DNA from: Prochlorococcus sp. AG-432-D11
Lineage (GTDB): Bacteria; Cyanobacteriota; Cyanobacteriia; PCC-6307; Cyanobiaceae
NCBI GenBank assembly: GCA_003212885.1
Contig: QCOP01000004.1
Coordinates: 1-50,228, forward strand
Length of the DNA stretch: 50,228 bases
Direction of reading: 5' to 3'
Positions within the stretch are counted from its first letter, which is position 1, and each line of letters begins with the position of its first letter. Below, one piece after another: positions 31,059 through 41,907 of this stretch. Both the position numbers and the translations under genes were made by a program. The notes under the pieces are model-generated. The model saw only the letters and a program-made list of their open reading frames with translations, searched no databases and was not told where the DNA came from.

Positions 31059-31631
31059 ATGCCTGATTCAAGTAATTCCAACTCACAGAACGCAGAAATG
31101 TCCAACACCCCTCAGTCTTCTAATCAACCCCAGAAAGTTGAGGTTGTAGTTGCGAGTCCATCTGATGGTGAAGTGAATATTTTGGGAGAGCTAGCTATTT
31201 TTATGCTCAGAGTGGTTTTTAGTTTATTTATGATTCATCATGGTCTTGAGAAACTGCAGGATCCTCAGGGCTTTGCCGATTTTGTTGTTGGAAAATACTT
31301 CCCCTTCCTGCCAGGAGATCCTGTGGTTTGGACCTTTTTAGCAGGGGTGACTCAGGTTTTATGTCCCATTGGCTTAGGTATAGGAATTTTGCCAAGGCTT
31401 TCAGCTTTGGGGCTTCTTTCAACAATGGTTTTTGCAATATATTTTCATTTTGCTGATACAGGATTAGAAGGCTTCCCTTTAGCAGTCGTAGAAAATCATA
31501 ATTATGCATTTGAATTATCTGCGATATATGCAGTGATTTCCCTTTATTTTTTATTTGCAGGACCTGGAAGGTTATCTGCTTTTAAGAAACCTAATAAGGT
31601 TACTTATTATCCGAATAGTAAAGATAATTAG
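31059..31631 (+). CDS. DoxX family membrane protein
   Basis: MLRVVFSLFMIHHGLEKLQDPQGFADFVVGKYFPFLPG..., 4 hydrophobic segments, S/N/Q-rich N-terminal extension. Confidence 0.85.
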   Translation: MPDSSNSNSQNAEMSNTPQSSNQPQKVEVVVASPSDGEVNILGELAIFMLRVVFSLFMIHHGLEKLQDPQGFADFVVGKYFPFLPGDPVVWTFLAGVTQVLCPIGLGIGILPRLSALGLLSTMVFAIYFHFADTGLEGFPLAVVENHNYAFELSAIYAVISLYFLFAGPGRLSAFKKPNKVTYYPNSKDN

Positions 31632-31641
31632 AAATAGATAA

Positions 31642-33189
31642 TTAATGTAAGAAATGTCTTTTTTTAGTAAAGATCATAGCTAAACCAAGTTTATTGCAAG
31701 CTTCTATAGACTCTGAGTCTCTTATGCTTCCTCCAGGTTGAATAATTGCTTTGATTCCGTGTTTTCCTGCCAAATTGACAGTATCGCTAAAAGGAAAGAA
31801 GCCATCACTTGCTAATACTGAACCTTTTACATTTTCGCACCCTGCTTCTATAGCAATTTTGGCAGACCCAACTCTATTCATCTGTCCAGCTCCAATACCA
31901 ACTGTTGCGCAATTTGAGGCAATAACAATTGCATTTGATCTTACGTGTCGGACTACCTTCCAGGCAAAAATTAGGTCTTTTTCTTCTTCTATCGTTAATC
32001 CTTTTTTTGTCACCAATTCCCAGTCTTTTAGGTTAATTAATTGATTGTCTTGATCTTGAATTAATAGTCCTCCCAGAATACTTCTTATATGATGATTCCT
32101 AGAATTCTTAATTGCATTTTCCGATAATTCAAGTAACCGTAGGTTCCCTTTCTTGCTAAGAAGATCTCTTGACTCCTGGTCAAATTTAGGCGCGACGATA
32201 CATTCAACAAATTTATCTTTCAAAATTTCTGCAGTTGCAAGATTTACTGTCTTATTAAGTGCAACAATGCCTCCAAAAGAACTAATTGGATCTGCTGCAA
32301 ATGCTTTTTTAGTAGCTAATTCTATGGAATTAGCTACTGCAACTCCGCAAGGATTAGAGTGCTTAATTATGACAGCAGCATTTTTATTTGAATCTTTTGT
32401 ATTATAATCAAACTCTTGCACTGTTAATAATGCTGCTTCTAAATCAAGCAGATTATTAGTACTTAATTCCTTCCCTTGTAGTTGAATTGCTCCCCCCCAA
32501 CCTTCATTTTCTAAGGCAAACCATGAGGCTTTTTGATGAGGGTTTTCCCCATATCTAAGACTTTGTTTAAGAGGTAGATCTTCAAACCAAATTTGATTAT
32601 TTACATTATTTTTCTTGGCCATCCATTTACTTATGGCAATATCATAACTAGCAGTATGTTCAAATGCTTTTAGTGCATAAGACCTCCTTGCTTCTAATGA
32701 GATTTCTCCTGTATTCAATGCATTTAAAAAGTTTTCATATTGATTAGGTGAGGTTAAAATAATAACAGAATCGTGATTTTTTGCAGCTGCACGAATCATA
32801 GCTGGACCTCCTATATCAATATTTTCTATTGCATTGTCCCAATTACAATTAGTTTGAGCAATTGTTTCTTTAAAGGGATATAGATTGACAACAACTAAAT
32901 CTATAGGAGAAATATTTTCTTTAATTAGATCATCTATATGAGATTGATCATTTTGTTTTGCAAGTATTCCACCATGTATCTTTGGGTGAAGAGTTTTAAC
33001 TCTCCCATTTAGAATCTCGTTAGCACCAGTATATTCAGAAACTTTTGTTACTGGAATGCCTTCATTCTTAATACAATTGGCTGTCCCGCCACTGGAGAGA
33101 ATTTTAAAGCCATGAATAGAATGGAGTGCTTTCGCAAAGGGGATCAGGTTCTCTTTATTGGAAACGCTTATTAACGCGATTGGAGCCAT
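31642..33189 (-). CDS. purH: Bifunctional AICAR formyltransferase/IMP cyclohydrolase
   Basis: [38 protein letters not shown]; 515 aa. Confidence 0.97.
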   Translation of the reverse strand: MAPIALISVSNKENLIPFAKALHSIHGFKILSSGGTANCIKNEGIPVTKVSEYTGANEILNGRVKTLHPKIHGGILAKQNDQSHIDDLIKENISPIDLVVVNLYPFKETIAQTNCNWDNAIENIDIGGPAMIRAAAKNHDSVIILTSPNQYENFLNALNTGEISLEARRSYALKAFEHTASYDIAISKWMAKKNNVNNQIWFEDLPLKQSLRYGENPHQKASWFALENEGWGGAIQLQGKELSTNNLLDLEAALLTVQEFDYNTKDSNKNAAVIIKHSNPCGVAVANSIELATKKAFAADPISSFGGIVALNKTVNLATAEILKDKFVECIVAPKFDQESRDLLSKKGNLRLLELSENAIKNSRNHHIRSILGGLLIQDQDNQLINLKDWELVTKKGLTIEEEKDLIFAWKVVRHVRSNAIVIASNCATVGIGAGQMNRVGSAKIAIEAGCENVKGSVLASDGFFPFSDTVNLAGKHGIKAIIQPGGSIRDSESIEACNKLGLAMIFTKKRHFLH

Positions 33190-33853
33190 GAACGAAAAAG
33201 TTATTCTCTCTCAAAGCAACTTACGTAAAGAAAAAGAAAATTGCATAAAAAATGAGGAACTTATATCTTTTAGTACACATTCTTCGGACTCGAGATTGAT
33301 TTTGCTGCATGGATGGGGTGCAGATGCAGAAGACTTAATACCTATCGGACTATCAATCAGGGACATTTTAGGAGAAAGTCTTGAGATAGTAGCTTTGCGA
33401 GCCCCTGATGTTCACTTAAGTGGATTTGGCAAGCAATGGTATAGCTTGTTCCCACCAGACTGGAAAGAAGCTTCTGTTGCTGTAGAGCATCTTGAAGTTC
33501 GTTTGCAAGCCTTTGAGTGGACAAAAATTCCTCTTAAAAAGACTGTGATCCTTGGATTCTCTCAGGGTGGAGCAATGGCTTTAGCAAGTGGTTGGAATTT
33601 ACCTTTTGCTGGCTTGATTTCATGCAGCGGTTACTCTCATCCTGGTTGGGATCCAGGCCAAAATCAGACTCCAGTTTTTCTTGCCCATGGTTGCTTTGAT
33701 AATGTCGTACCAATAGAAGCAAATAAACAAATGCAAGATCTATTTAGGCTCAAGAATATTTCTTTTTCTTCTGAAATATTTGAAGGAGGGCACGAAATCC
33801 CTCCTTTAATTGTTAATAAAATTTCCGAAGAAGTTAAAAAGTTTTTGCGGTAA
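33188..33853 (+). CDS. Alpha/beta hydrolase (phospholipase/carboxylesterase family); MNEKV start preferred over the track start at 33158
   Basis: [24 protein letters not shown] nucleophile elbow, FDNVVP, GGHEIPP. Confidence 0.88.
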   Translation: MNEKVILSQSNLRKEKENCIKNEELISFSTHSSDSRLILLHGWGADAEDLIPIGLSIRDILGESLEIVALRAPDVHLSGFGKQWYSLFPPDWKEASVAVEHLEVRLQAFEWTKIPLKKTVILGFSQGGAMALASGWNLPFAGLISCSGYSHPGWDPGQNQTPVFLAHGCFDNVVPIEANKQMQDLFRLKNISFSSEIFEGGHEIPPLIVNKISEEVKKFLR

Positions 33854-33855
33854 GT

Positions 33856-34224
33856 TCAAACAAAAGCATACTCATACTCTTCAATTTCTTCCCAATCATC
33901 TGAAGTTAACTCAAGGCCTTCAAACATATTCCTCTCTCCAACAGCATCAACAATGTGTCTTAATGACGGGAAAAGAAAATGATTTTCTTCAGCATATTGA
34001 GCACTGAATAAACCTTTTTCACCCCAGAAAAAACGATCAGTAGTATGTTCATTGCGTCTGACATTTACAATTGCTGGGGCGATTAAGGTTTCTTCCGCAA
34101 TATACCTTCTTGCTGCAGTAACAGGTTTGTATTGCCCAGTTTCAAGATGAAAAGTTGGAACATGAGCCATTACTCTCTGGCCAGCAAGCCTTCTGCGACT
34201 AATGCGCTTACGTTTTTTTGACAT
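33856..34224 (-). CDS. DUF3155 family protein
   Basis: MSKKRKRISRRRLAGQRVMAHVPTFHLETGQYKPVTAARRYI. Confidence 0.85.
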   Translation of the reverse strand: MSKKRKRISRRRLAGQRVMAHVPTFHLETGQYKPVTAARRYIAEETLIAPAIVNVRRNEHTTDRFFWGEKGLFSAQYAEENHFLFPSLRHIVDAVGERNMFEGLELTSDDWEEIEEYEYAFV

Positions 34225-34317
34225 TTAACGCCTCTTTTGATTGTAGATGTGAATTAAATTAAATGAAGCAGAAGAGATCCATAATTGTGCGAATCTTTCC
34301 TAATGCTGCAGAAGACT

Positions 34318-34455
34318 ATGCAGCTTTCATTTGAAGTAAATGAAAGGACAACTAGGGTTGCGATTAGATCCGCAACTTCTTTAGTTAGGCTATTGTCAGG
34401 GGACCCATCAACCTCTGATATAGCCGTTAAGAGCGCTTTTCTGCTGCTCAACTAA
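34318..34455 (+). CDS. Candidate small ORF (45 aa), unassigned
   Basis: MQLSFEVNERTTRVAIRSATSLVRLLSGDPSTSDIAVKSAFLLLN*; lies in an otherwise unexplained 364-bp gap; competes with 65-aa antisense ORF 34254-34451. Confidence 0.35.
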   Translation: MQLSFEVNERTTRVAIRSATSLVRLLSGDPSTSDIAVKSAFLLLN

Positions 34456-34588
34456 AATTAGGTCAGATTCAGATGGCCTTGCTTGGCATCTACTGCTAAA
34501 CCTTTTATCTATCTTAATAGTTTTTTTGGAATTTACAAGCAATTACTTCAGTTTGGTCTTCAGGGGAAGCTTGGGAAAGCATTAGATT

Positions 34589-35728
34589 ATGAATTTTTCT
34601 AATCACCTCTTAAGTTTGATAGAGCTTGAGTTAAAGAGCTTTGATGATCAACTTGACTTAGAAAGTTTGGTGGTATATGCAGTAAATCCAAGTAGTGAAG
34701 CGTCTCCAGTTTTTGAAGTTGTTGGCCAATGGCCAAAAAATCTGAATAAAATTCTTGGTCCTATTGATAATGACTTGGAATTGAGGGCACCATCTTTGAA
34801 TAGGCGTTGGTATCCATTGCAAGACGGATCCATTCTTATAGGTGTTTTGAGAGCAGAAAGATCTTCTTCCAAAAAGATGTGGCCAGAGTCACTTGATAAG
34901 AAATTATTAGCTTCTGCAAGTGTTTTGGCTAATTCACTTGCATTAGAATTAGAAAGAAAACGTTTAGGGAAACAAATTAGACAACAGAGTGAACAAATTG
35001 GCTTGTTAGTACATCAATTAAAAAACCCTTTATCAGCTTTAAAAACTTATGCGCAACTTCTGCTGAGAAAAATTGGACCAGACAGTAGTCACAGAAATTT
35101 AGTGGAGGGGTTATTAGTTGAGCAGGCTCAGTTTGATAAATATTTGGATGCATTGGATGATTTAAGCAAGGATAGTTCTCCTAAGAAGTCATTTAGTGGG
35201 TCTCATTTATTGCTTCCTCCGTTATTACCTAATTCAGGCTCTTTGTCTCTCAAGCAATTATTAGAACCTTTGATAGAACGTGCAGCTGCAAATGCAAAGT
35301 TACAAGGAAAGCAATGGTATGGCCCTCAGGAATGGCCTGACTGGATTGAAAAGTCAGAATTCCTTGCACAAGGAGATATTGCTGAAATTGTGGCCAACCT
35401 TATTGAAAATGCCTTTAGATATAGTCCAAATGATGTAGCAATTGGATTGACATTAAATGATAGAGGACTATGCGTTTGGGATGAAGGGCCTTCAATCCCA
35501 AAAAAAGATAATGAAAGGATTTTTCAAAAAGGTTTTAGATTAAAAAATATCAAGAATGCAAATGGAAGTGGAATAGGGTTAAGCCTTGGGAGGCAACTTG
35601 CGAGGAGAATGGGAGGAGATTTGTTTTTGCTTGATAATCCCTCTGCTTTTGAGAAAAATCTTTCTCAATCTGGTAATGCTTTTGTTTTATCTATCCCCGT
35701 GGATACAGTGCAATCAAAAAAAGCATAA
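34589..35728 (+). CDS. Sensor histidine kinase
   Basis: H-box LLVHQLKNPLSALKTYAQ, N-box IVANLIENAFRYSP, G-boxes VWDEGPSIPKKD and GSGIGLSLGRQLARRMGG. Confidence 0.93.
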   Translation: MNFSNHLLSLIELELKSFDDQLDLESLVVYAVNPSSEASPVFEVVGQWPKNLNKILGPIDNDLELRAPSLNRRWYPLQDGSILIGVLRAERSSSKKMWPESLDKKLLASASVLANSLALELERKRLGKQIRQQSEQIGLLVHQLKNPLSALKTYAQLLLRKIGPDSSHRNLVEGLLVEQAQFDKYLDALDDLSKDSSPKKSFSGSHLLLPPLLPNSGSLSLKQLLEPLIERAAANAKLQGKQWYGPQEWPDWIEKSEFLAQGDIAEIVANLIENAFRYSPNDVAIGLTLNDRGLCVWDEGPSIPKKDNERIFQKGFRLKNIKNANGSGIGLSLGRQLARRMGGDLFLLDNPSAFEKNLSQSGNAFVLSIPVDTVQSKKA

Positions 35729-36464
35729 AGGCTTCTACTAAAACAACACATGCACCAAGAGAATCTCCTGTAAAGCCATTTAACTTTTTACCAAGTAATG
35801 TGACTACTAAGTAAGAGGAAAATAGACCTAATACTGAAAAATATGTTAATCTTATTAAGGCAATATTATTAATAATAAATATTATTAGTCCTGATAAAAA
35901 TATAACTAATATTGATGGTATTGACTCTAAAAGTAGACCTCTATAATTCCTACCATGGAGGTCTGAATTTCCTTCATCACTGATATATGAAAAATTATTT
36001 ATCATTAAAAGAGGAGAATAACGAGCCCAAAAAGATACTATTGGTAAAATGAATGCGGAAAAAGAACCTATTTTTGTAAGTGCTGCTATTTTAATTGATG
36101 TAACAATCAGAAGTGCATTGACTCCCATTGCTCCTACTCGGCTATCTCTCATTGCATCTAGTAGTTTTTCTGGTCCTGCGGCAATCCCATCGGCTGTATC
36201 AATAAGCCCATCAATATGAAGACCTCCTGTAACCACAGCTTCTAATCCAACTATAAGAAAGGCCAAAGAGTAATTTGAAAAACCTAAATGAGAGAGTATT
36301 AGCCAAAAACTCATTTGAATTAAGCCAATTATTAAACCAACTATTGGTGCAAATCGAGCAATGCGCCGAAAGCTTGGTTTTATAAAAGAGGCTTGTGGAA
36401 GGATGGAATAAAAGACCCATGCGCCGAAGAAATCTTTAATCCACTTGGGTTCACTTAGCTTCAA
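35691..36464 (-). CDS. cobS: Adenosylcobinamide-GDP ribazoletransferase (cobalamin synthase)
   Basis: GGLHIDGLIDTADGIAAGPEKLLDAMRDSRVGAMGV. Confidence 0.94.
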   Translation of the reverse strand: MKLSEPKWIKDFFGAWVFYSILPQASFIKPSFRRIARFAPIVGLIIGLIQMSFWLILSHLGFSNYSLAFLIVGLEAVVTGGLHIDGLIDTADGIAAGPEKLLDAMRDSRVGAMGVNALLIVTSIKIAALTKIGSFSAFILPIVSFWARYSPLLMINNFSYISDEGNSDLHGRNYRGLLLESIPSILVIFLSGLIIFIINNIALIRLTYFSVLGLFSSYLVVTLLGKKLNGFTGDSLGACVVLVEAFMLFLIALYPRG

Positions 36465-36503
36465 AAATTTCCTTTTATGGTTTATAAGGTTCTAGATTGG
36501 TAG

Positions 36504-37670
<1,167 letters not shown>

Positions 37671-37703
37671 CGTCACATGCAAATATCAATTCATTATTTA
37701 GGG

Positions 37704-37847
37704 ATGGCACCGCTTACCCTCGACTTGCTTGCTCAGTTGCCTGAGGCTTATCAAATCTATGCACCAACTGTTGATGTATTGCCTTTGATTCCACTTTTAT
37801 TCTTTTTGTTGGTCTTTGTCTGGCAGGCAGCAGTCGGTTTTCGATAG
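37704..37847 (+). CDS. psbK: Photosystem II reaction center protein K
   Basis: 47 aa: [47 protein letters not shown]; in-frame ATG also at 37677. Confidence 0.95.
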   Translation: MAPLTLDLLAQLPEAYQIYAPTVDVLPLIPLLFFLLVFVWQAAVGFR

Positions 37848-37900
37848 ATCGCTTATCCCAAGAGTTTTCTCTTCTGGGGATATTGCTTAGAACACTGTCC

Positions 37901-37930
37901 GATTACAGCTGATTAAATACAGCTGTAATC
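37901..37930. repeat. Perfect 11-bp inverted repeat GATTACAGCTG-attaaata-CAGCTGTAATC between convergent genes
   Basis: Both arms fully complementary with an 8-nt loop; sits between psbK (+) and a GFO/IDH gene (-). Confidence 0.9.
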
Positions 37931-37939
37931 TCCTAGTGT

Positions 37940-38956
37940 TTAAATTGGTTTATTTAATGAGATTCCTTTGCCAGGGTGAACAACAGCTTGTTCAATGAGA
38001 TCTGCTAAAAACAGTGCTCTTGAAGCTTGGAGGCCGTCTACTGCTGGTATTTCTAGACCTCTAACACATTGGAGGAAATGCTCTAATTCGGCATATAGGG
38101 GCTCGCTTGAAGTGGTGGTTACTTCTTCAACAAAACCATCTTTTCTATATATAAGTTCCCCTTTGTCAGCCGAGTACGATTCATGTGCTCGGCGGTGAAT
38201 ATGAAGAGTATGATTTAAAAAATCGGTTTCTATTAGACCCTTTTTGCAGTGGGCACTTAAGCTTCTTATCTTTTTGTGGCTCATTTTACTTGAAGTTAGA
38301 CTTGCAATAACGCCATTATTGAATCCAAGCGTTGCATTTACATAATCCATAGGACCTTCATTACTACAACCTCCTACCGCCGCAAGACTTATTACTTTGG
38401 AATTAGCTAGCTCTAGGACGAGATCAATATCATGAATCATTAGATCAAGAACTACAGATACATCATTTGCTCGATCTGCGTGAGGGCTATGCCTTCTTGC
38501 TTCCAGAACAACAACTTCTTCGTTTGCGACAACTTTGGTTAATTCTTTAAAGGCAGGATTAAATCTTTCGATATGGCCAACTTGAAGCAATCTATTAGCT
38601 TTATTTGATGCTTTGATAAGCTCTGAAGCTTCATTTTGACTAGCTGCGATAGGCTTTTCAATTAATACATGCTTGCCTGCTCGTAAACACTGCAAGCCCA
38701 CTTGACTATGAAGTAATGTTGGAACTGCTATACAAACTGCCTCTACTTCTGGGAGTAACTCATTATAAGTTCTATACCATTTGCAATTAAACTGTTCTGA
38801 GGCAAGGTGCCCCCGGTCTTCATCCAAATCTGAAATGCCAATTAGATTGGCATCTTTTAGAAGGCTTAAAACACGGGCATGATGCCAACCCATGTTGCCA
38901 ACACCTATTACCCCAACCTTCACAGGGATCATGGAGGGGCTTTTACTAATTATCAC
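37940..38956 (-). CDS. Gfo/Idh/MocA family oxidoreductase
   Basis: VGVIGVGNMGWHHARVLSLL Rossmann motif, EKPIAAS, MIHDIDLVLEL. Confidence 0.9.
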   Translation of the reverse strand: MIISKSPSMIPVKVGVIGVGNMGWHHARVLSLLKDANLIGISDLDEDRGHLASEQFNCKWYRTYNELLPEVEAVCIAVPTLLHSQVGLQCLRAGKHVLIEKPIAASQNEASELIKASNKANRLLQVGHIERFNPAFKELTKVVANEEVVVLEARRHSPHADRANDVSVVLDLMIHDIDLVLELANSKVISLAAVGGCSNEGPMDYVNATLGFNNGVIASLTSSKMSHKKIRSLSAHCKKGLIETDFLNHTLHIHRRAHESYSADKGELIYRKDGFVEEVTTTSSEPLYAELEHFLQCVRGLEIPAVDGLQASRALFLADLIEQAVVHPGKGISLNKPI

Positions 38957-38975
38957 TAATATACCTCAGGAGACG

Positions 38976-40265
38976 TCAATTTGAGTTGTGTTTGTTTTGC
39001 CTAGAAGGCAAAGTGATTCTCACCCTATGAATTCTAGGCCCTTTCATGGATGAGATTTCAAATTGAATGCCTTGGTTTATGAGTACTTCTCCAATAGCAG
39101 GAATTTGCTGAAATTCTTCAAGAAGAAAGCCAGCAAGGGTGTGGTGATTAGCTACTTCAGGTAGATCTATATTCAATTTTCTGTTTAGTTCTTCTATTTC
39201 TATATTCCCTGTTGCTAGCCATATTTTGGGATTTTCATCTATTTGTTTGATGTCAGGGCTTTTACTTTCTGGTTGAATCTCTTCGCCAACTATTTCTCCT
39301 GTTAAATCGGCCGCAGTAATTAGTCCTTCTGTTCCGCCATGTTCATCCACAACGAGTAAAAATGGATTGCCACTTTTTATTAATGGGAGAATTTCGTCAA
39401 GAGTGGCTGTTTCAAGAACTCTAGGGACAGGGTTTATAAATTGTTCCAATTGCGTATCTGGTTCCATATTCCCTTTGGCAATATTTTCAGCTAATAGTCG
39501 GAGATCAAGCACACCTAGTACCTCATCAAGAGATTTACCTGTCACTAAGAATCTTGCGTGTTTTGTTTGATGTACTTTTAGCATTAATTCTTTAAAGGAT
39601 ACTGTTCTAGGAAGAGTGACCATGCCCGAACGAGGAACCATGATTTCTTGAACACGCGTATCCCTAAGAGCAAAAACCCCTTCAAGAATATTTTTTTCAT
39701 TTGGGTGAAGCCCGGTGACCCTTCCCGATTCAATAAGATTTTCTAATTCCCCTGCAGATAAAGCAGATGCAAGTGAATCCCATTGATTATTCAACCCAAA
39801 TGTTTTTAATAAAATGGCTGTGACTTTTTCTGACAAAGATATAAGGGGTGAAATAGTTGCCATTACTGCCTCTAGTAGAGGAGAAAGTGTTAGAGCAGCT
39901 GTTTCTGGTCGATTTAAAACCATAGCCTTTGGTATTAATCCCCCTAGAAAAGTAGTCAAAATTGCAATTGTAAAAAATATTGAAAAATCTAAAAATATTT
40001 CAAAGGAACCTTGCGTATTCGAAATTTGGTTTGAGAGAGCTTTGCTTCCCCAGCCAATGCCAATCATTGATAATGTTGTACCAAGTTGAACAAGTACTAA
40101 AGTTCTTCTAAGGCGCCTTTGTAATCTGTTAAGTGCCAAAGAGCCTTTCTTATTTTCTTCAATTAGCTTTTCAACCCTGCTAGGCCTTAACCTTAAAATC
40201 GCTAGTTCACATGCTGCAAAAAAAGCAGGAAGTGTAATTAGGACAATAATTAGGAAAAGGCTCAT
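38976..40265 (-). CDS. CNNM/CorC (HlyC-like) transporter with DUF21, CBS and CorC domains
   Basis: DUF21 TM region, VQEIMVPRSGMVTLPRTVSFKELM, LLVVDEHGGTEGLITAADLTGEIVGE. Confidence 0.92.
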   Translation of the reverse strand: MSLFLIIVLITLPAFFAACELAILRLRPSRVEKLIEENKKGSLALNRLQRRLRRTLVLVQLGTTLSMIGIGWGSKALSNQISNTQGSFEIFLDFSIFFTIAILTTFLGGLIPKAMVLNRPETAALTLSPLLEAVMATISPLISLSEKVTAILLKTFGLNNQWDSLASALSAGELENLIESGRVTGLHPNEKNILEGVFALRDTRVQEIMVPRSGMVTLPRTVSFKELMLKVHQTKHARFLVTGKSLDEVLGVLDLRLLAENIAKGNMEPDTQLEQFINPVPRVLETATLDEILPLIKSGNPFLLVVDEHGGTEGLITAADLTGEIVGEEIQPESKSPDIKQIDENPKIWLATGNIEIEELNRKLNIDLPEVANHHTLAGFLLEEFQQIPAIGEVLINQGIQFEISSMKGPRIHRVRITLPSRQNKHNSN

Positions 40266-40279
40266 TTCATAATGACAAA

Positions 40280-40352
40280 TGGGGGTGGCGAGGATCGAAC
40301 TCGCCTAAGGCGAATTATGAGTTCGCTGCATTCACCAGATTGCTACACCCCC
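40280..40352 (-). tRNA. tRNA-Met (anticodon CAT)
   Basis: Reverse complement gggggtgtagcaatctggtgaatgcagcgaactCATaattcgccttaggcgagttcgatcctcgccaccccca; elongator versus Ile2 identity not resolved. Confidence 0.9.
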
Positions 40353-40456
40353 AATAGATGATTTCTAAAGGTTTTCAGGAGATTGTGAATTAATTTTTTG
40401 CAATAATCAATAATAATTACTAGCAAAAAGCTTAATTAAGTCAATGAATCAAAGCG

Positions 40457-41053
40457 GTGATTTTCCTAATGAATCCACTATATAACTCTAACGAGGCTGA
40501 TAGAGACAAACTCCTTAATCTTCTTGCTGAAAGAGCCTACATAAATGGAGATTTTCAGCTTTCTTCAGGTAAAAGAAGCCATCATTACGTCAATTGTAAG
40601 CCTGTTAGCCTTAGTGGTATAGGACTTTCACTGTTGAGCCGTCTACTGCTTGAAGAAGTGGATAAGGATTCTCACACTGTTGCAGGATTAACTCTTGGAG
40701 CCGATCCTTTGGTTAGCGGCGTTGCTTTGACTGGGTCCGTCTCAGAGAGACCGATAGACGCATTAATTGTCCGTAAAGAGCCTAAAGGGCATGGCACAAG
40801 TGCATGGCTAGAAGGGCCTTTGCCACCAAAAGGCTCTTTAGTAACTGTTCTGGAAGATGTTGTTACTACTGGAGATTCTTCTTTGAAAGCAGTTAATAAG
40901 CTTCAAGAAGCAGGTTTTGTTGTTAATAAAATTGTTTCGATAGTTGATAGACAGGAAGGTGGATCTGCCAATATTCAAAAAGCAGGATTAAAACTAGTAA
41001 GTCTTTATATGCTGGAGCAAATTGCTAAGAGATCAAAAGAAATTTCTAAATAA
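40457..41053 (+). CDS. pyrE: Orotate phosphoribosyltransferase
   Basis: [42 protein letters not shown] motif. Confidence 0.95.
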   Translation: MIFLMNPLYNSNEADRDKLLNLLAERAYINGDFQLSSGKRSHHYVNCKPVSLSGIGLSLLSRLLLEEVDKDSHTVAGLTLGADPLVSGVALTGSVSERPIDALIVRKEPKGHGTSAWLEGPLPPKGSLVTVLEDVVTTGDSSLKAVNKLQEAGFVVNKIVSIVDRQEGGSANIQKAGLKLVSLYMLEQIAKRSKEISK

Positions 41054-41057
41054 GACA

Positions 41058-41897
41058 GTGAAGCCTGTTTATTGGGATTCCTTTGTTCCTTTAATTGAAT
41101 TAAAAGGGAAGGGGGTTAAATCATTTCTTCATGGTCAAATTTCTGCAGATATTTTGGGTTTAAAAGAAGGCAAAATTATTAAAGCCTGTTGGCTTTCCCC
41201 TATAGGGAGAATGCGAGCACTTTTAGAAGTTAAATTAGGCAAAGAGACTGCTGAGGTTATCGTTCTGACTGGAAAAGTTGATGATTTAATTACTAGTTTA
41301 GAGGCTGTAATTTTCCCTTTTGATGAAGTTTCAATTACTGCGAAAAAAGAAGTTCGTAGGATCCAAGAAATTTGTGATGATATTTCTTGGCAACTCATCG
41401 ATGCCCAATGGAATTATTTAGATCAAGACTTAAATATTGATTTGGAAGATTTAGAATCTATATCATCTAAGGATTTTGAGGAATGGAGAATTAAGCAAGG
41501 TTTCCCATATTTTTTAAATGAGATTAATGGTGCAACGAATCCATTTGAATTGGGCTTATGTGATTTGATCGATTTAAAGAAGGGATGTTATTTGGGACAG
41601 GAAACTTTGTCAAAGTTAAGTAATTTAGGTCGCTTAAAACAAGAAATTAGGTTTTGGGAAAGTACTATAGAAATTGAGATTGAAAGCTTTTTATATCCAT
41701 ACAAAAATCAAAATGAAAATTCAAATAATAGAGCAGCTCAAGTAACTTCAAGTTTTCAAATTAATGATCAATATTACATTGGACTTGCCCTCGTAAAAAG
41801 AGATATGTTGGCTAATAAATTTTTGTTCTTACCAGAAAGTGAGGGGAAGGTGCGATTAAGTGTACCTCAAGGTTTTATGCCTTTAAAAGGTAATTAA
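41058..41897 (+). CDS. YgfZ/GcvT-like folate-binding protein (GTG start at 41058 more likely than track start 41022)
   Basis: SFLHGQISADILGL, LKKGCYLGQETLSKL. Confidence 0.88.
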   Translation: MKPVYWDSFVPLIELKGKGVKSFLHGQISADILGLKEGKIIKACWLSPIGRMRALLEVKLGKETAEVIVLTGKVDDLITSLEAVIFPFDEVSITAKKEVRRIQEICDDISWQLIDAQWNYLDQDLNIDLEDLESISSKDFEEWRIKQGFPYFLNEINGATNPFELGLCDLIDLKKGCYLGQETLSKLSNLGRLKQEIRFWESTIEIEIESFLYPYKNQNENSNNRAAQVTSSFQINDQYYIGLALVKRDMLANKFLFLPESEGKVRLSVPQGFMPLKGN

Positions 41898-41907
41898 TTT
41901 TAGAATG

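Noticed and set aside
34254-34451. 65-aa minus-strand ORF between DUF3155 gene and histidine kinase
   Set aside because: Competes with the plus-strand small ORF; no motif recognised, so not called as a feature.
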